From Lentisphaeria bacterium UBA1732 (GTDB lineage Bacteria > Verrucomicrobiota > Lentisphaeria > Victivallales > UBA1829), in contig DCIG01000045.1 in NCBI GenBank assembly GCA_002315855.1, forward strand, positions 1 through 64,000: a DNA stretch of 64,000 nt. Reading direction: 5' to 3'. Made by a program: the position numbers and the translations under genes. Below, piece after piece: positions 43,235 to 51,636 of the stretch. The notes below the pieces were generated by a model that was not told where the DNA came from, made no database searches, and was given only the letters and a program-made list of their open reading frames with translations. How positions within the stretch are numbered: the first letter of the stretch is position 1; the number at the start of each line of letters is the position of its first letter.

Positions 43235-45562
43235 ATGACCGCTTTTTTCCATGAGAAAAAATCCCCCTTGCGGATTGCATGTGTCGGAGACAGCATCACC
43301 GAGGGACACGGCTCCTCAAATCCTGTCGTATGTTCCTATCCTGCCCGGCTTCAGTCACTCCTTGGCGACTCCGTTCTGGTCCGCAACTTCGGCGTCGGTG
43401 CCCGTACCGGCATGAAACTCGGCTTCGAGGGCGATGGCACTCGCCGCGGCTATGTTTTGGAATCCGCCTATCGTGAAAGTCTTGACTTTGCCCCGGACAT
43501 TGTTCTCATTATGTTCGGCACGAATGACACCAAGGAAATCAATGCGCCTCTTTTGCCCGTTCATTTCGAGCCTGACATGATGGAACTCGTCCGGAGCTAT
43601 CAGCAGCTCCCCTCACATCCCGTAGTTTTTCTTGCCGCGCCCCCCATGGTCGAACATTCCAACTGGACCATCAACGAACCGTCCCTTGTTGGCGAAATCA
43701 TTCCCCGCGTGAAAAATGCCGCCGCTGCCACTGATGCCGTCTTTGTCGATGTCCACGCCGCCACGCTTTCTCATCCCGAATTTTACACGCCCGACGGTGT
43801 CCACCTGAACGACTTCGGCTACATCAATCTTGCCTCTTTTTTCGCTTCGGCTCTGTCCCCGTTCCTGAAAACAGGCGGCGATTCCCCCTCTTTTCCGCCT
43901 TCTTCCAATCCCCCGTCTCGTAAAAAATTACCATGGGGCGTGATTGGTTCTTTTCTGGTCCTGCTGTCGGTCGCTGCTCTCCTCTTTTGCATGAATCGTT
44001 ACAGCCCTGAAACATCCTGCATTGCCGTTGTCCCCGATTCCCTCGAAAACGTCCTTTGTCCCTGGTCCTTGTTGCAGGACGGTCGATATTCGATTTGGCT
44101 GAATAATGCCTGGTATCCTTCCCGTTATCTCCCTTGGTACTCTCTCATTTTTATTTTGCCGTTCCAGTATTTGACACATTCTCTGTTTGGTGCATCCTGG
44201 GGTATTCTTTTTGCCTCATATCTGCTGGTTTCCCTGTTGTTTTTTGTCGGCTTCTGTTTGGGGTGCCGCCGTTTCACTGGTCTTTTGTCAGTCTTGCTGT
44301 TTCTGTCGTGTCCGTATTTGCTGCGCCTGCACGGCATTGCCATGACGGAATACCCGTATCTTGCATTCCTTTTGCTGATGCTTTGTACCCTCATGCGCAT
44401 GTCTTCTTCCCCCCGCATTTCGTCGCGACAGGTGATTGTCTGCGGTATTTTCGGCGCATTGGCGGGGTTGATGCGTTCCAGCGGCTATGTGATGTTTCTT
44501 GTTCCGTCCGTCCTGATTCTTGTGCGTGAAAAAACATGGAGCCGCCGCATTCTCCTTCTTGCTTTGCTGGGATTTTGGGGCGTCCTTGCGGTTTGTGCCA
44601 CCGGCACTTACAATTTCCTGACGTTTGGCACTCCGTTCCGCAGCGGCTATCATTTCTGGTGTCCCGTCCCCTACGAATTTCCCGGACTTACGTTTAATCT
44701 TGCCTGTATCCCCTCTAATCTTTCGCAGATGCTTTCGCAAAGCTGGCTCTGGTATCTCGTTGCAGAATTAATCCTTTGCGCATTATGGATTTTCCTTGTC
44801 CATGGAAAGAAACTCCCGTTTCGTCCTGCCCTGTTTTGTGCCGTCATTTTTTCTTTGTTTCATGCCGTTCTGATTCTGTCGCTTTATCTTGGCTATTTCT
44901 TTTATGAAGGTCGCTTGTATGTTACGGCGGTGGCGGTTGCTTTGCCTGCGTCCTGTGCAGTCTTGGATGACATTTTGCATTTTGCTCTGCGGAAACGCTT
45001 CTCTTCCCCGTTATGGCTTGGGGGCGGACGTGTTTTGGAAATCCTTTTGCTCCTTGCCTTGCTGTTCCGGTTTGCTTCCTGTGGTTCTCCTTCGTTCAAA
45101 AAGCATGATGCCGAACACCGTTGGATGCAGGAAATCAGCCGCGTTTTGCCGGAGAATGCCATTTTGCTTTCTCCGTTCTCTCCCGGTCTTGCAGACTATT
45201 ATTTGACAAAGGACTACCCTGATCGCCGTCTGATTCCATTCAGCCGTCAGATGGAGTATGCGGGCAAAATCGTTGCCGAACGTCCCTTTGATGTTTCGCA
45301 AATCACCCCCGCTCCTGTGAATGCCGTGAATCATCTTTGCCCCGGCTTGCTTCAATCCGATGCCTGCCGCCTTGTCTATCCTGACGTTTTGTCGGATTCT
45401 CCTCAGACTTTGGATAAAATCTTGGCCGACGGTCGTCCCGTCTTTTTCTTGAGCGTTTATCCTCCGGGGATGACGGAAGAGCCTGCTTTCCTCAAGAACA
45501 GCAAATCCGTGAAAAGTTTGACTGCATTCAATTTAGCGGCGGGCATTTGGCAAATCAGGTAA
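43235..45562 (+). CDS. SGNH hydrolase fused to a GT-C-type membrane glycosyltransferase-like domain
   Basis: A 775-residue two-part protein. Residues 1-215 form an SGNH hydrolase: block I GDSITEG with the catalytic Ser, FGTNDTKE, and DGVHLNDFGY with Asp and His. A short Pro/Ser linker (SFPPSSNPPSRKK) leads to about 12 membrane segments (residues 228-620) and a C-terminal soluble tail, resembling GT-C enzymes such as ArnT or protein O-mannosyltransferases. No signal peptide precedes the hydrolase, so it should be cytoplasmic. A role in adding or removing acyl or sugar groups on an envelope glycan is an inference. Confidence 0.8.
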   Translation: MTAFFHEKKSPLRIACVGDSITEGHGSSNPVVCSYPARLQSLLGDSVLVRNFGVGARTGMKLGFEGDGTRRGYVLESAYRESLDFAPDIVLIMFGTNDTKEINAPLLPVHFEPDMMELVRSYQQLPSHPVVFLAAPPMVEHSNWTINEPSLVGEIIPRVKNAAAATDAVFVDVHAATLSHPEFYTPDGVHLNDFGYINLASFFASALSPFLKTGGDSPSFPPSSNPPSRKKLPWGVIGSFLVLLSVAALLFCMNRYSPETSCIAVVPDSLENVLCPWSLLQDGRYSIWLNNAWYPSRYLPWYSLIFILPFQYLTHSLFGASWGILFASYLLVSLLFFVGFCLGCRRFTGLLSVLLFLSCPYLLRLHGIAMTEYPYLAFLLLMLCTLMRMSSSPRISSRQVIVCGIFGALAGLMRSSGYVMFLVPSVLILVREKTWSRRILLLALLGFWGVLAVCATGTYNFLTFGTPFRSGYHFWCPVPYEFPGLTFNLACIPSNLSQMLSQSWLWYLVAELILCALWIFLVHGKKLPFRPALFCAVIFSLFHAVLILSLYLGYFFYEGRLYVTAVAVALPASCAVLDDILHFALRKRFSSPLWLGGGRVLEILLLLALLFRFASCGSPSFKKHDAEHRWMQEISRVLPENAILLSPFSPGLADYYLTKDYPDRRLIPFSRQMEYAGKIVAERPFDVSQITPAPVNAVNHLCPGLLQSDACRLVYPDVLSDSPQTLDKILADGRPVFFLSVYPPGMTEEPAFLKNSKSVKSLTAFNLAAGIWQIR

Positions 45563-45616
45563 TCTTGTTTGCCCTCATGCTTTTGCGCCTCTCCCTCCGT
45601 TTCCCTCATGCCATCC

Positions 45617-46444
45617 TTACGGGAATGGCGATGCCAGCCGGATTGTAACCGAATCCGTATTGGAGGCGTTCAGGAATCTTCGTGCGATGCGGTCGAATCC
45701 CGGTGTCAGGTCGGTTGCATAATACTGTGCGAATCCCGCCTGTTCCGGCGATGCTTCCATTTGGTTTTCTTTCAGCATTTGCGCCAGATACGCTGCGGTG
45801 GAGTGCGCACTGTCGATAATCGTCACGGTGGACGGCAGATAGTCCGCGATTGCCTCCCGGAACAATGGATAATGGGTGCATCCCAGCAGAACAATATCCG
45901 GCGGCGTTTGTTTGAGCGGCTTCAGATAGAGTTCCAGCACTCCCTGTACGATTGACCCGTTCGTGATGCCTTCCTCTGCCAGCGGCACGAAAAGCGGACA
46001 CGCGATGCCCTGCATGAAATACGATGGATTTTCTCTTAATATCTCGATTTCGTATGCTTTGCTGTCGATGGTTCCCCGTGTCCCCAGCACTGCAATGCGC
46101 TTCCCTTTTGCCGAAATCGCCGCATGGGCTCCCGGCAGGATGACTCCTGTCAGGGGACATCCTCCGATTCGTTCCCGTATGGTGTCCAGAGCCAGTGCCG
46201 ACACGGTATTGCAGGCGGCCACGATTGCTTTCACGTTCCATTTCCGCAGGAACTCCACGTCGTCCAAAGCGAAAGCCCGCACGGTTTCCGGCGATCGGTT
46301 TCCGTATGGTACGCGGGCTGTGTCGCCCAGATAAATGATGTTTTCGTGGGGCAGGGCCTTTTGGACGGCCCGCACCACGGTCAAGCCTCCCAGACCGGAG
46401 TCGAATATCCCCACGGGGCGGTTGTCGCAGTTGTACGGCTTCAT
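45617..46444 (-). CDS. murI: Glutamate racemase
   Basis: A 275-residue racemase that makes D-glutamate for peptidoglycan. Both catalytic cysteines are present, in VAACNTVSALA and LLGCTHYPLF, as is FDSGLGGLTV near the N-terminus. The start at 46444 overlaps the stop of the acetyltransferase gene as ATGA, pointing to translational coupling; the longer open frame upstream is a shadow of that gene. It is the last gene of the unit with the LysM protein, accA and the acetyltransferase. Confidence 0.95.
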   Translation of the reverse strand: MKPYNCDNRPVGIFDSGLGGLTVVRAVQKALPHENIIYLGDTARVPYGNRSPETVRAFALDDVEFLRKWNVKAIVAACNTVSALALDTIRERIGGCPLTGVILPGAHAAISAKGKRIAVLGTRGTIDSKAYEIEILRENPSYFMQGIACPLFVPLAEEGITNGSIVQGVLELYLKPLKQTPPDIVLLGCTHYPLFREAIADYLPSTVTIIDSAHSTAAYLAQMLKENQMEASPEQAGFAQYYATDLTPGFDRIARRFLNASNTDSVTIRLASPFP

Positions 46445-46926
46445 TCTTTTGACACTTCCATGGCGACTGCTGTTTCCCCGCATTGTTCCCTGTTCTTGCA
46501 GAATCTGCAATCTGCCCAGATTTTTTCGGGAAAACTCTGCTTGTCCACGATTTCAAAGCCCATCCGCGTGAAAAATGGGACGCGGTAGGTCAGTGCGAAT
46601 ACCCTTGCATGGTCAGCCTTGTTTTTTGCCCGCACGATCAGAGCTTTGATGAGTGCCGTCCCGATACCTTTGGCAATCAGTGCTTTGCGCACGGCCAATG
46701 ACCGGATTTCATACAGCGAGTTCCCGAAGTCCCGCAGCGCGGCGCAGGCGATGACTTTGCCCTCTTCGTTCTCTGCCACCATGAAATTCCCGATCCTTTG
46801 GAGAATATCCTCCACCGGACGCGGCAGCAGCAGACCTTCCGGTACATATTCCGTTACAATTTCATGGATTGCCGTAACATCCTCCGGGGTTGCATCCCGG
46901 AGCGTATATGCGGTTTCGTTAGTCAT
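46441..46926 (-). CDS. GNAT acetyltransferase of the N-acetylglutamate synthase (ArgA) type
   Basis: A 161-residue single-domain acetyltransferase. EIRSLAVRKALIAKGIGTALI is the acetyl-CoA motif (R/Q-x-x-G-x-A-like), and VFALTYRVPFFTRMGFEIVD and PEKIWADCRFCKNREQCGETA match short ArgA-type enzymes, in which two Cys pairs follow the conserved W. It may supply N-acetylglutamate for arginine synthesis, but no arg gene is nearby. It overlaps accA by eight bases and murI by four. Confidence 0.8.
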   Translation of the reverse strand: MTNETAYTLRDATPEDVTAIHEIVTEYVPEGLLLPRPVEDILQRIGNFMVAENEEGKVIACAALRDFGNSLYEIRSLAVRKALIAKGIGTALIKALIVRAKNKADHARVFALTYRVPFFTRMGFEIVDKQSFPEKIWADCRFCKNREQCGETAVAMEVSKE

Positions 46927-47881
46927 TTTCCTGGAAAAAGCGTATGTTGCGGAATTTTTGGTAACGCTGTTCCTGAAGCTCTTCAGCTGTCATCGGACTC
47001 AGTTCTTCCAGCGCTTTTTTCAAGTCTCTCTTCAGATACGCCGCCGCCTTGGCATAATGATGATGTGCTCCGCCGATTGGTTCCGGGATGATTCCGTCGA
47101 TGATGCCCAGTTTCAGCAGTTCGTCTGCGGTCAGTTTCAGGGCCGCCGCTGCTTGGGGGGCGTAGGCTCGGTCTTTCCACAGGATTGCGGCGCATCCTTC
47201 CGGCGTGATGGCGGAATAATACGCATTTTCCAGCAGATACACTCTGTTTCCCACGCCCAGTGCCAGCGCTCCGCCGGACCCGCCTTCGCCGATGACGATG
47301 CAGACCACGGGCACGTTCAGCGCGAACATTTCCCGCAGGTTTACGGCGATTGCTTCACCGATATGGCGTTCTTCTGCTCCCACTCCGGGATATGCGCCCG
47401 GCGTGTCGATGAATGTTACAATCGGAAAATGAGCCAGTTCTGCCAGCTTCATCAGCCTCAGGGCTTTGCGGTAGCCTTCAGGGTTGGGACTCCCGAAGTT
47501 CCGCCGGATATTGTCTTTGGTGTTGCGTCCTTTTTGGGTCCCGATGACCATGACAGGGCTTCCGTCCAGTTTCGCGAAGCCCCCCACGATTGCCGCGTCG
47601 TCCGCAAATCTCCGGTCCCCGTGAAATTCCATGAAATCCGTGAAAATTCGCCCGATGTAGTCCAGTGAATACGGGCGGCGCGGATGCCGTGCCAGCTGAA
47701 TCCGCTGCCATGGCGTTAAGGATGAGTATATTTCTTTCTTCGCGGCGGTGAGTTCCCTCCGCAGATGTCGAATTTCCATCGCATGGTTGTTGACTCCGTT
47801 CAGTTCATCTTGACGAATCAGTTCCATGATGTGCTGTTCGATTACTTCGATTGGTTTTTCAAAATCAAGGGATGCAGGCAT
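46919..47881 (-). CDS. accA: Acetyl-CoA carboxylase carboxyltransferase subunit alpha
   Basis: A 320-residue subunit, the same length as E. coli AccA (319). Visible are FDGDRRFADDAAIVGGFA-like FHGDRRFADDAAIVGG, GSPNPEGYRKALRLMKLAE, DTPGAYPGVGAEERHIGEAI and VIGEGGSGGALALGVG, which build the biotin/acyl-CoA site. With AccD it transfers carboxyl from biotin to acetyl-CoA. AccD is not in the window. It starts 30 bases after the LysM gene in the same direction. Confidence 0.96.
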   Translation of the reverse strand: MPASLDFEKPIEVIEQHIMELIRQDELNGVNNHAMEIRHLRRELTAAKKEIYSSLTPWQRIQLARHPRRPYSLDYIGRIFTDFMEFHGDRRFADDAAIVGGFAKLDGSPVMVIGTQKGRNTKDNIRRNFGSPNPEGYRKALRLMKLAELAHFPIVTFIDTPGAYPGVGAEERHIGEAIAVNLREMFALNVPVVCIVIGEGGSGGALALGVGNRVYLLENAYYSAITPEGCAAILWKDRAYAPQAAAALKLTADELLKLGIIDGIIPEPIGGAHHHYAKAAAYLKRDLKKALEELSPMTAEELQEQRYQKFRNIRFFQEND

Positions 47882-47911
47882 AGAAGTTCCTGATGTTATG
47901 GTTCTTGCTGA

Positions 47912-49015
47912 TCAGAGCATCGGTATCGCGATTTCCACCGGTGTCCCTTTCGGAACAAGTTCGTATAGTTCGGTAACGTCATCGTTGGTCATGCGGAAAT
48001 ATCCCGGCGTTCCGCTGGTTGTATCGGGGATTCCCGATTGGTTGGTTCCGTGAATCGCTGTTGAGGGGCCGCTCCCTTCCACGGGATTCAGTGCCATCCA
48101 TCGTGCTCCGCAGATATTTTCCTGCGACCCGTAGGAATACTTTTGTCCGTTGACGGTCCAGACGGGGGCCGGTTCTTTGTTCACGATTTTGAATTTCCCT
48201 CCGAAGGTGTCGGAGATACTGCTGCCGGGATAGATGTTGTAGATTTTGAATAGCTTGTCGCCGGAAAAAAGCAGAAGTTTGTTGTAGTCTCTGCGGATGA
48301 AAATGGACCATGTGCTCCGCGGTATTTTGAGTTCCTGACCGATTTTCAGCCTTGTATTGTTGGTTGCCATGCTGTTGGCTCGCTGAATCGCTTCCACGGT
48401 CGTCTGTGTGCGTTTCGCGATGCTGGACAGATTGTCTCCGCTGACGACTTTATACATCTCGAATGTTTCTGGATCGTCTCCCGAATGATAGATTTCGAGA
48501 CTTGTTCGTCCCAGCAGTTTGGCCGCCTTGTCATAGACCGGGTCTTTCGGGGTCGCCGTGTCGAAAAGATTCCGCAATGTGGTTCTTGCCGTTGTATATT
48601 CTTTGCGGGAAAATTCCACATACGCTTTTTCATACTGATCGTTCAACGCCTTTTGCCGTGTCGTCAGCTTTTGAGTTTCAGCCGTTTGATTGACATTGGG
48701 GCGTTCCGTCGCAGGATTGGAAATCGGCGTCGTATCGGGGGCTTTTGATTTGCTGCCTGCATTGCCTTGTGTGCTTGCCGCCGCTTGAGTCTGTGTCGCG
48801 GGCGGATTTTCCCTGCGCGAGAACCAGTGGCGCACATAATCCCCGTATTTCCCCCAGAAAAAAACGGTACTCCATAGGATCCCTGCTGCTGTAAGCAGAA
48901 TCAGTATGATGACAATTGGGGCTTTCGAACGTTTTTGGCGGAAACGTTGCGGGTCAGCGTACCTGATACCATGGGTACCTGTTCCCCCTCTCTGGTTGTA
49001 TGAAAACCTGGACAT
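47912..49015 (-). CDS. LysM and YkuD (L,D-transpeptidase-like) envelope protein with the catalytic Cys replaced
   Basis: A 367-residue protein with one N-terminal membrane helix (IVIILILLTAAGILWSTVFF), a Gln/Ala/Thr-rich linker, a LysM domain (YKVVSGDNLSSIAKRTQTT) and a C-terminal YkuD domain. The YkuD end shows AIHGTNQSGIPD and FRMTNDDVTELYELVPKGTPV as in active enzymes, but the usual SxGCxRM reads TPGYFRM: Tyr339 (codon 47999-48001) stands where the catalytic Cys should be. It likely binds peptidoglycan without cross-linking it. The start at 49015 is preferred over 49030 for GGAG six bases upstream. Confidence 0.85.
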   Translation of the reverse strand: MSRFSYNQRGGTGTHGIRYADPQRFRQKRSKAPIVIILILLTAAGILWSTVFFWGKYGDYVRHWFSRRENPPATQTQAAASTQGNAGSKSKAPDTTPISNPATERPNVNQTAETQKLTTRQKALNDQYEKAYVEFSRKEYTTARTTLRNLFDTATPKDPVYDKAAKLLGRTSLEIYHSGDDPETFEMYKVVSGDNLSSIAKRTQTTVEAIQRANSMATNNTRLKIGQELKIPRSTWSIFIRRDYNKLLLFSGDKLFKIYNIYPGSSISDTFGGKFKIVNKEPAPVWTVNGQKYSYGSQENICGARWMALNPVEGSGPSTAIHGTNQSGIPDTTSGTPGYFRMTNDDVTELYELVPKGTPVEIAIPML

Positions 49016-49140
49016 ATCCGACTCCGGCATGATGAATCCGATTTCCCGCCGATTCCATAACGCTTTGTTTGAATTGGCTTTCCATCAGATGGTATGTGCG
49101 GCATTTTTCAGTACCGCGTTTGGAAAATGCTGATTTCAAG

Positions 49141-49305
49141 AGAGTTGATTTCAAACGTTATTGACGGTAAGATTGAAAAAAATCTTCGCGCAGTTGCCGG
49201 GCGCAGTTTGAGGCGGCTGCTGGATAAGCAACCGCCGAAAACATTCTTCCGGCAAATGTCGTTGAGACTTCCAATGTCCCCGGCAGGACGTTTGAAATTA
49301 GCCCT
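49141..49305 (+). repeat. Full copy 2 of the dispersed MITE-like repeat
   Basis: This 165-bp copy is in the opposite orientation to copy 1. It keeps the AAGATT..AATCTT hairpin, the GGCGG..CCGCC hairpin and the CTTCCGGCA hairpin, with degenerate termini (AGAGTTGATTTCAAACG and CGTTTGAAATTAGCCCT). An extra solo terminus GCTGATTTCAAG abuts its left edge at 49129-49140. It lies between the LysM gene and the FGE protein. The adjoining stretch 49306-49444 is AT-rich and holds no gene; 49445-49615 is a GC-rich tail discussed under the FGE gene. Confidence 0.8.
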
Positions 49306-49615
49306 GCTGACAAAAATATGATTCCCAATGAATGGAGATACCCTTAATATAACACGTATCTTTGCTTTTTCCACTGTTTTACGAAAAAAAGAATGGAAAT
49401 ATCAGTTTTTTCCATCCTCTGATGCCTCTGACGGAATAAACAATCATCTTTTCTCTTCTTGCAAAAGTCAGCCCCTTGTCTTCTTTCTTCGATTGCGTCC
49501 TGTAACAGTAGTTCCGCTCTGCCGGTTACTTGGCTCTCCTGCTTGGCTCTTGCCTCGCAGAGGACGGCTCCGCCGGTTGCTCCGCGGGCAGCTCTAGAAC
49601 TTTGTTCAGGACATC

Positions 49616-51358
49616 TCAGTTTTGACCTGGGGCAAGCGCGATGCGGAAGCCGAGGCCGAGGCTCGCGTTCGACGGGACGCCGCTGCTCCGGCACGCTGCA
49701 CGGCAGCTCCTGGCGATGTTGCTCCAGCCGCCGCCACGGTACACGCGGTCCGACGAGCTGCTGTCTTTCCCCCGCGTAAACTCCGCTTTCGCTTTGCTGC
49801 TGTCATCAGTATAATCATCCAAACACCACTCCCACACGTTTCCGCTCATATCGTACAGTCCTAACTCATTCGCCTTTTTCGTTCCTGCTTCGTGTGTCTT
49901 ACTGTTGTTCTTTAATAATTGTTCTACGTCCCATTTTGAGTCGTCCAGCTTTTTGTCTCCTGAATTTTCATAGTACCAGCCAACTTCGTCAAGCGTATCA
50001 CTCCCGCTGTATTTGTATCCTTCACTCTTTTTCCCTCCCTTCGACGCATACTCCCACTGTGTTTCCGTCGGCAACGTGAAGTGATAACCACTTGGCGCTT
50101 TCCCGCTCTTATTCAGCTTTTCGCAGAAATCCATCGCATCATACCAGCTGACTTGCTCCACCGGCAGTTTATCACCCTTAAAATATGACGGATTACTTCC
50201 CATCACTGAATCCCACTGTTCCTGCGTCACCTCATATTTCCCAATGTAATAATCTTGCGTCAAGGTCGCGGTGTGGGGTACCTCGTTTTCGTAGTTCTCC
50301 CCATCATTGGCACTCATCGTGTAACTCCCCGCTTCCACTTTTACAAGTTCCAGTGAAACCTTGTTATTCAGATTCAGCTCGATAACCTGAATATTTTCTT
50401 CATCTGTCTCATTTTCTGCCGTTTCCGATGGAGCCTCTGTAGATTGCTTTGATGGAGTTTGTTTTTCTTCAGCATTCCTGTATTCCACTGGGGCAAGCGC
50501 GACGCGGAAGCCGAGGAAGCTGATCGAGTCCGACGGGTCGCAGCAGCTCCGGTACGCTGCACGGCAGAACCTGGCGAAGCTGTCCCAGCTGCCGCCACGG
50601 CACACGCGGAACGACGAGCTGCTGTCTTTCCCCCGCGTAAACTCCGCTTTCGCTTCGCGACTGTCATCGGTCCAATCATCCAGACACCACTCCCACACGT
50701 TTCCGCTCATATCGTACAGTCCTAACTCATTCGTCTTTTTCGTTCCTGCTTCGTGTGTCTTGTCTCCTGAATTTCCTTCGTACCACGCCACTTCTCCTAC
50801 AGTATTACTCCCGCTGTATTTGTATCCTTTACTCTTCTTCCCTCCTCGTGCCGCATACTCCCACTGCGTTTCCGTCGGCAGCGTGAAGTGATAACCAATC
50901 GGCGCTTTCCCGCTCTTATTCAGCTTTTCACAGAAATCCATTGCATCGTGCCAGCTGACACTCTCCACCGACAGTTTATCACCCTTAAAACATGATGGAT
51001 TACCTCCCATCACCGATTCCCATTGTTCCTGCGTTACCTCATATTTCCCGATGTAGAAGTCTTGCGTCAAGGTCGCGGTGTGCGATTTTTCATCAGAGAA
51101 GTTCTCTCCATCTTTGGCACTCATCGTGAAGCTCCCCGCTTCCACTTTCACAAGTTCCAGTGAAACCTTGTTATTCAGCTTGATTGACAGAATATTTTCT
51201 GTAACAGACGGAATCTGATTATCATTTCCCTGAATGGAAGATATTTGCACATTTTCTTTCGTTTTGTTGTTGTTCTTGTCTTTTGAGTAGCTTAAAAAAA
51301 ACAATATCGTTATACCGAGGATAAAGAATAAAATGGGGAATATGATATTTTTTTTCAT
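49616..51358 (-). CDS. Membrane-anchored protein with two FGE/SUMF1-like domains, each ending in a DGR-type variable region
   Basis: A 580-residue protein: a signal-anchor helix (residues 5-22), a short Asn-rich linker, and two formylglycine-generating-enzyme-like domains (about 64-300 and 340-580) that are near-copies. Shared segments include YIGKYEVTQEQW, GYHFTLPTETQWEYA and ELGLYDMSGNVWEWCLDD. The paired cysteines of true FGE are absent, so this is a C-type-lectin-fold binding domain, not an enzyme. Each domain ends in RVxRGGxWxxxAxxCRxAxR-type sequence, and the variable residues are hypervariable between copies (see finding). The end of the gene is GC-rich while the rest is not, and the second copy has an extra segment, DDSKWDVEQLLKNNS. 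AAGGAG precedes the ATG. It lies 278 bases from the kinase gene, same strand; that spacer is AT-rich and has no recognised feature. Confidence 0.9.
   Translation of the reverse strand: MKKNIIFPILFFILGITILFFLSYSKDKNNNKTKENVQISSIQGNDNQIPSVTENILSIKLNNKVSLELVKVEAGSFTMSAKDGENFSDEKSHTATLTQDFYIGKYEVTQEQWESVMGGNPSCFKGDKLSVESVSWHDAMDFCEKLNKSGKAPIGYHFTLPTETQWEYAARGGKKSKGYKYSGSNTVGEVAWYEGNSGDKTHEAGTKKTNELGLYDMSGNVWEWCLDDWTDDSREAKAEFTRGKDSSSSFRVCRGGSWDSFARFCRAAYRSCCDPSDSISFLGFRVALAPVEYRNAEEKQTPSKQSTEAPSETAENETDEENIQVIELNLNNKVSLELVKVEAGSYTMSANDGENYENEVPHTATLTQDYYIGKYEVTQEQWDSVMGSNPSYFKGDKLPVEQVSWYDAMDFCEKLNKSGKAPSGYHFTLPTETQWEYASKGGKKSEGYKYSGSDTLDEVGWYYENSGDKKLDDSKWDVEQLLKNNSKTHEAGTKKANELGLYDMSGNVWEWCLDDYTDDSSKAKAEFTRGKDSSSSDRVYRGGGWSNIARSCRAACRSSGVPSNASLGLGFRIALAPGQN
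49640..49750 (-). repeat. Variable region 2 (C-terminal domain), DGR-type
   Basis: A 37-codon block (residues 537-573) aligned codon by codon with 50501-50611. Twenty codons are identical and 17 differ, all differences falling on codon positions 1 and 2. Variable codons are of NNC form except one NCG. The right flank GGCTTCCGCATCGCGCTTGC is shared with region 1 (one base differs) and could be the initiation-of-homology sequence. Confidence 0.85.
50501..50611 (-). repeat. Variable region 1 (N-terminal domain), DGR-type
   Basis: The partner block (residues 250-286) of the one at 49640-49750. Its variable residues include F250, C253, D259, F261, F264, Y269, C272, C273 and F281, against D, Y, S, I, S, C, S, G and G in the other. 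Aromatic and Cys residues at surface-loop positions of the lectin fold fit a diversified binding face. Confidence 0.85.
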
Positions 51359-51636
51359 TTCCGGCTCCTTGCTGTGTTTTGTTCACAATATTGTGTAAAT
51401 CGTTGTTTTCTCCGATTGCTTGACAGCATTGGAAAATATAGCACAGTCTTCTTTTTTTTCAAATGATGGACTGCATCTTTTTCCTGCTGCTTCATTGATA
51501 AGGAATAACTGCTTTGAAAACAGCTTCGCTTCATGTATAAATCACTGGAATGAATACCTGTATGGCGCGGTCTGCGAATCGGTGAAAGTCAATATTCAGG
51601 AAAGCTGAAATTATCTCAAGGAATAAGAACTTCCCA

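Noticed and set aside
51255..51290. AAC/GTT-rich tract in the FGE gene as a DGR template repeat
   Set aside because: It encodes the Asn-rich linker after the membrane helix and does not align with the constant bases of the variable blocks.
49616..51358. Annotation as a formylglycine-generating enzyme
   Set aside because: The conserved catalytic cysteine pair is absent and both domains carry hypervariable loops at that place.
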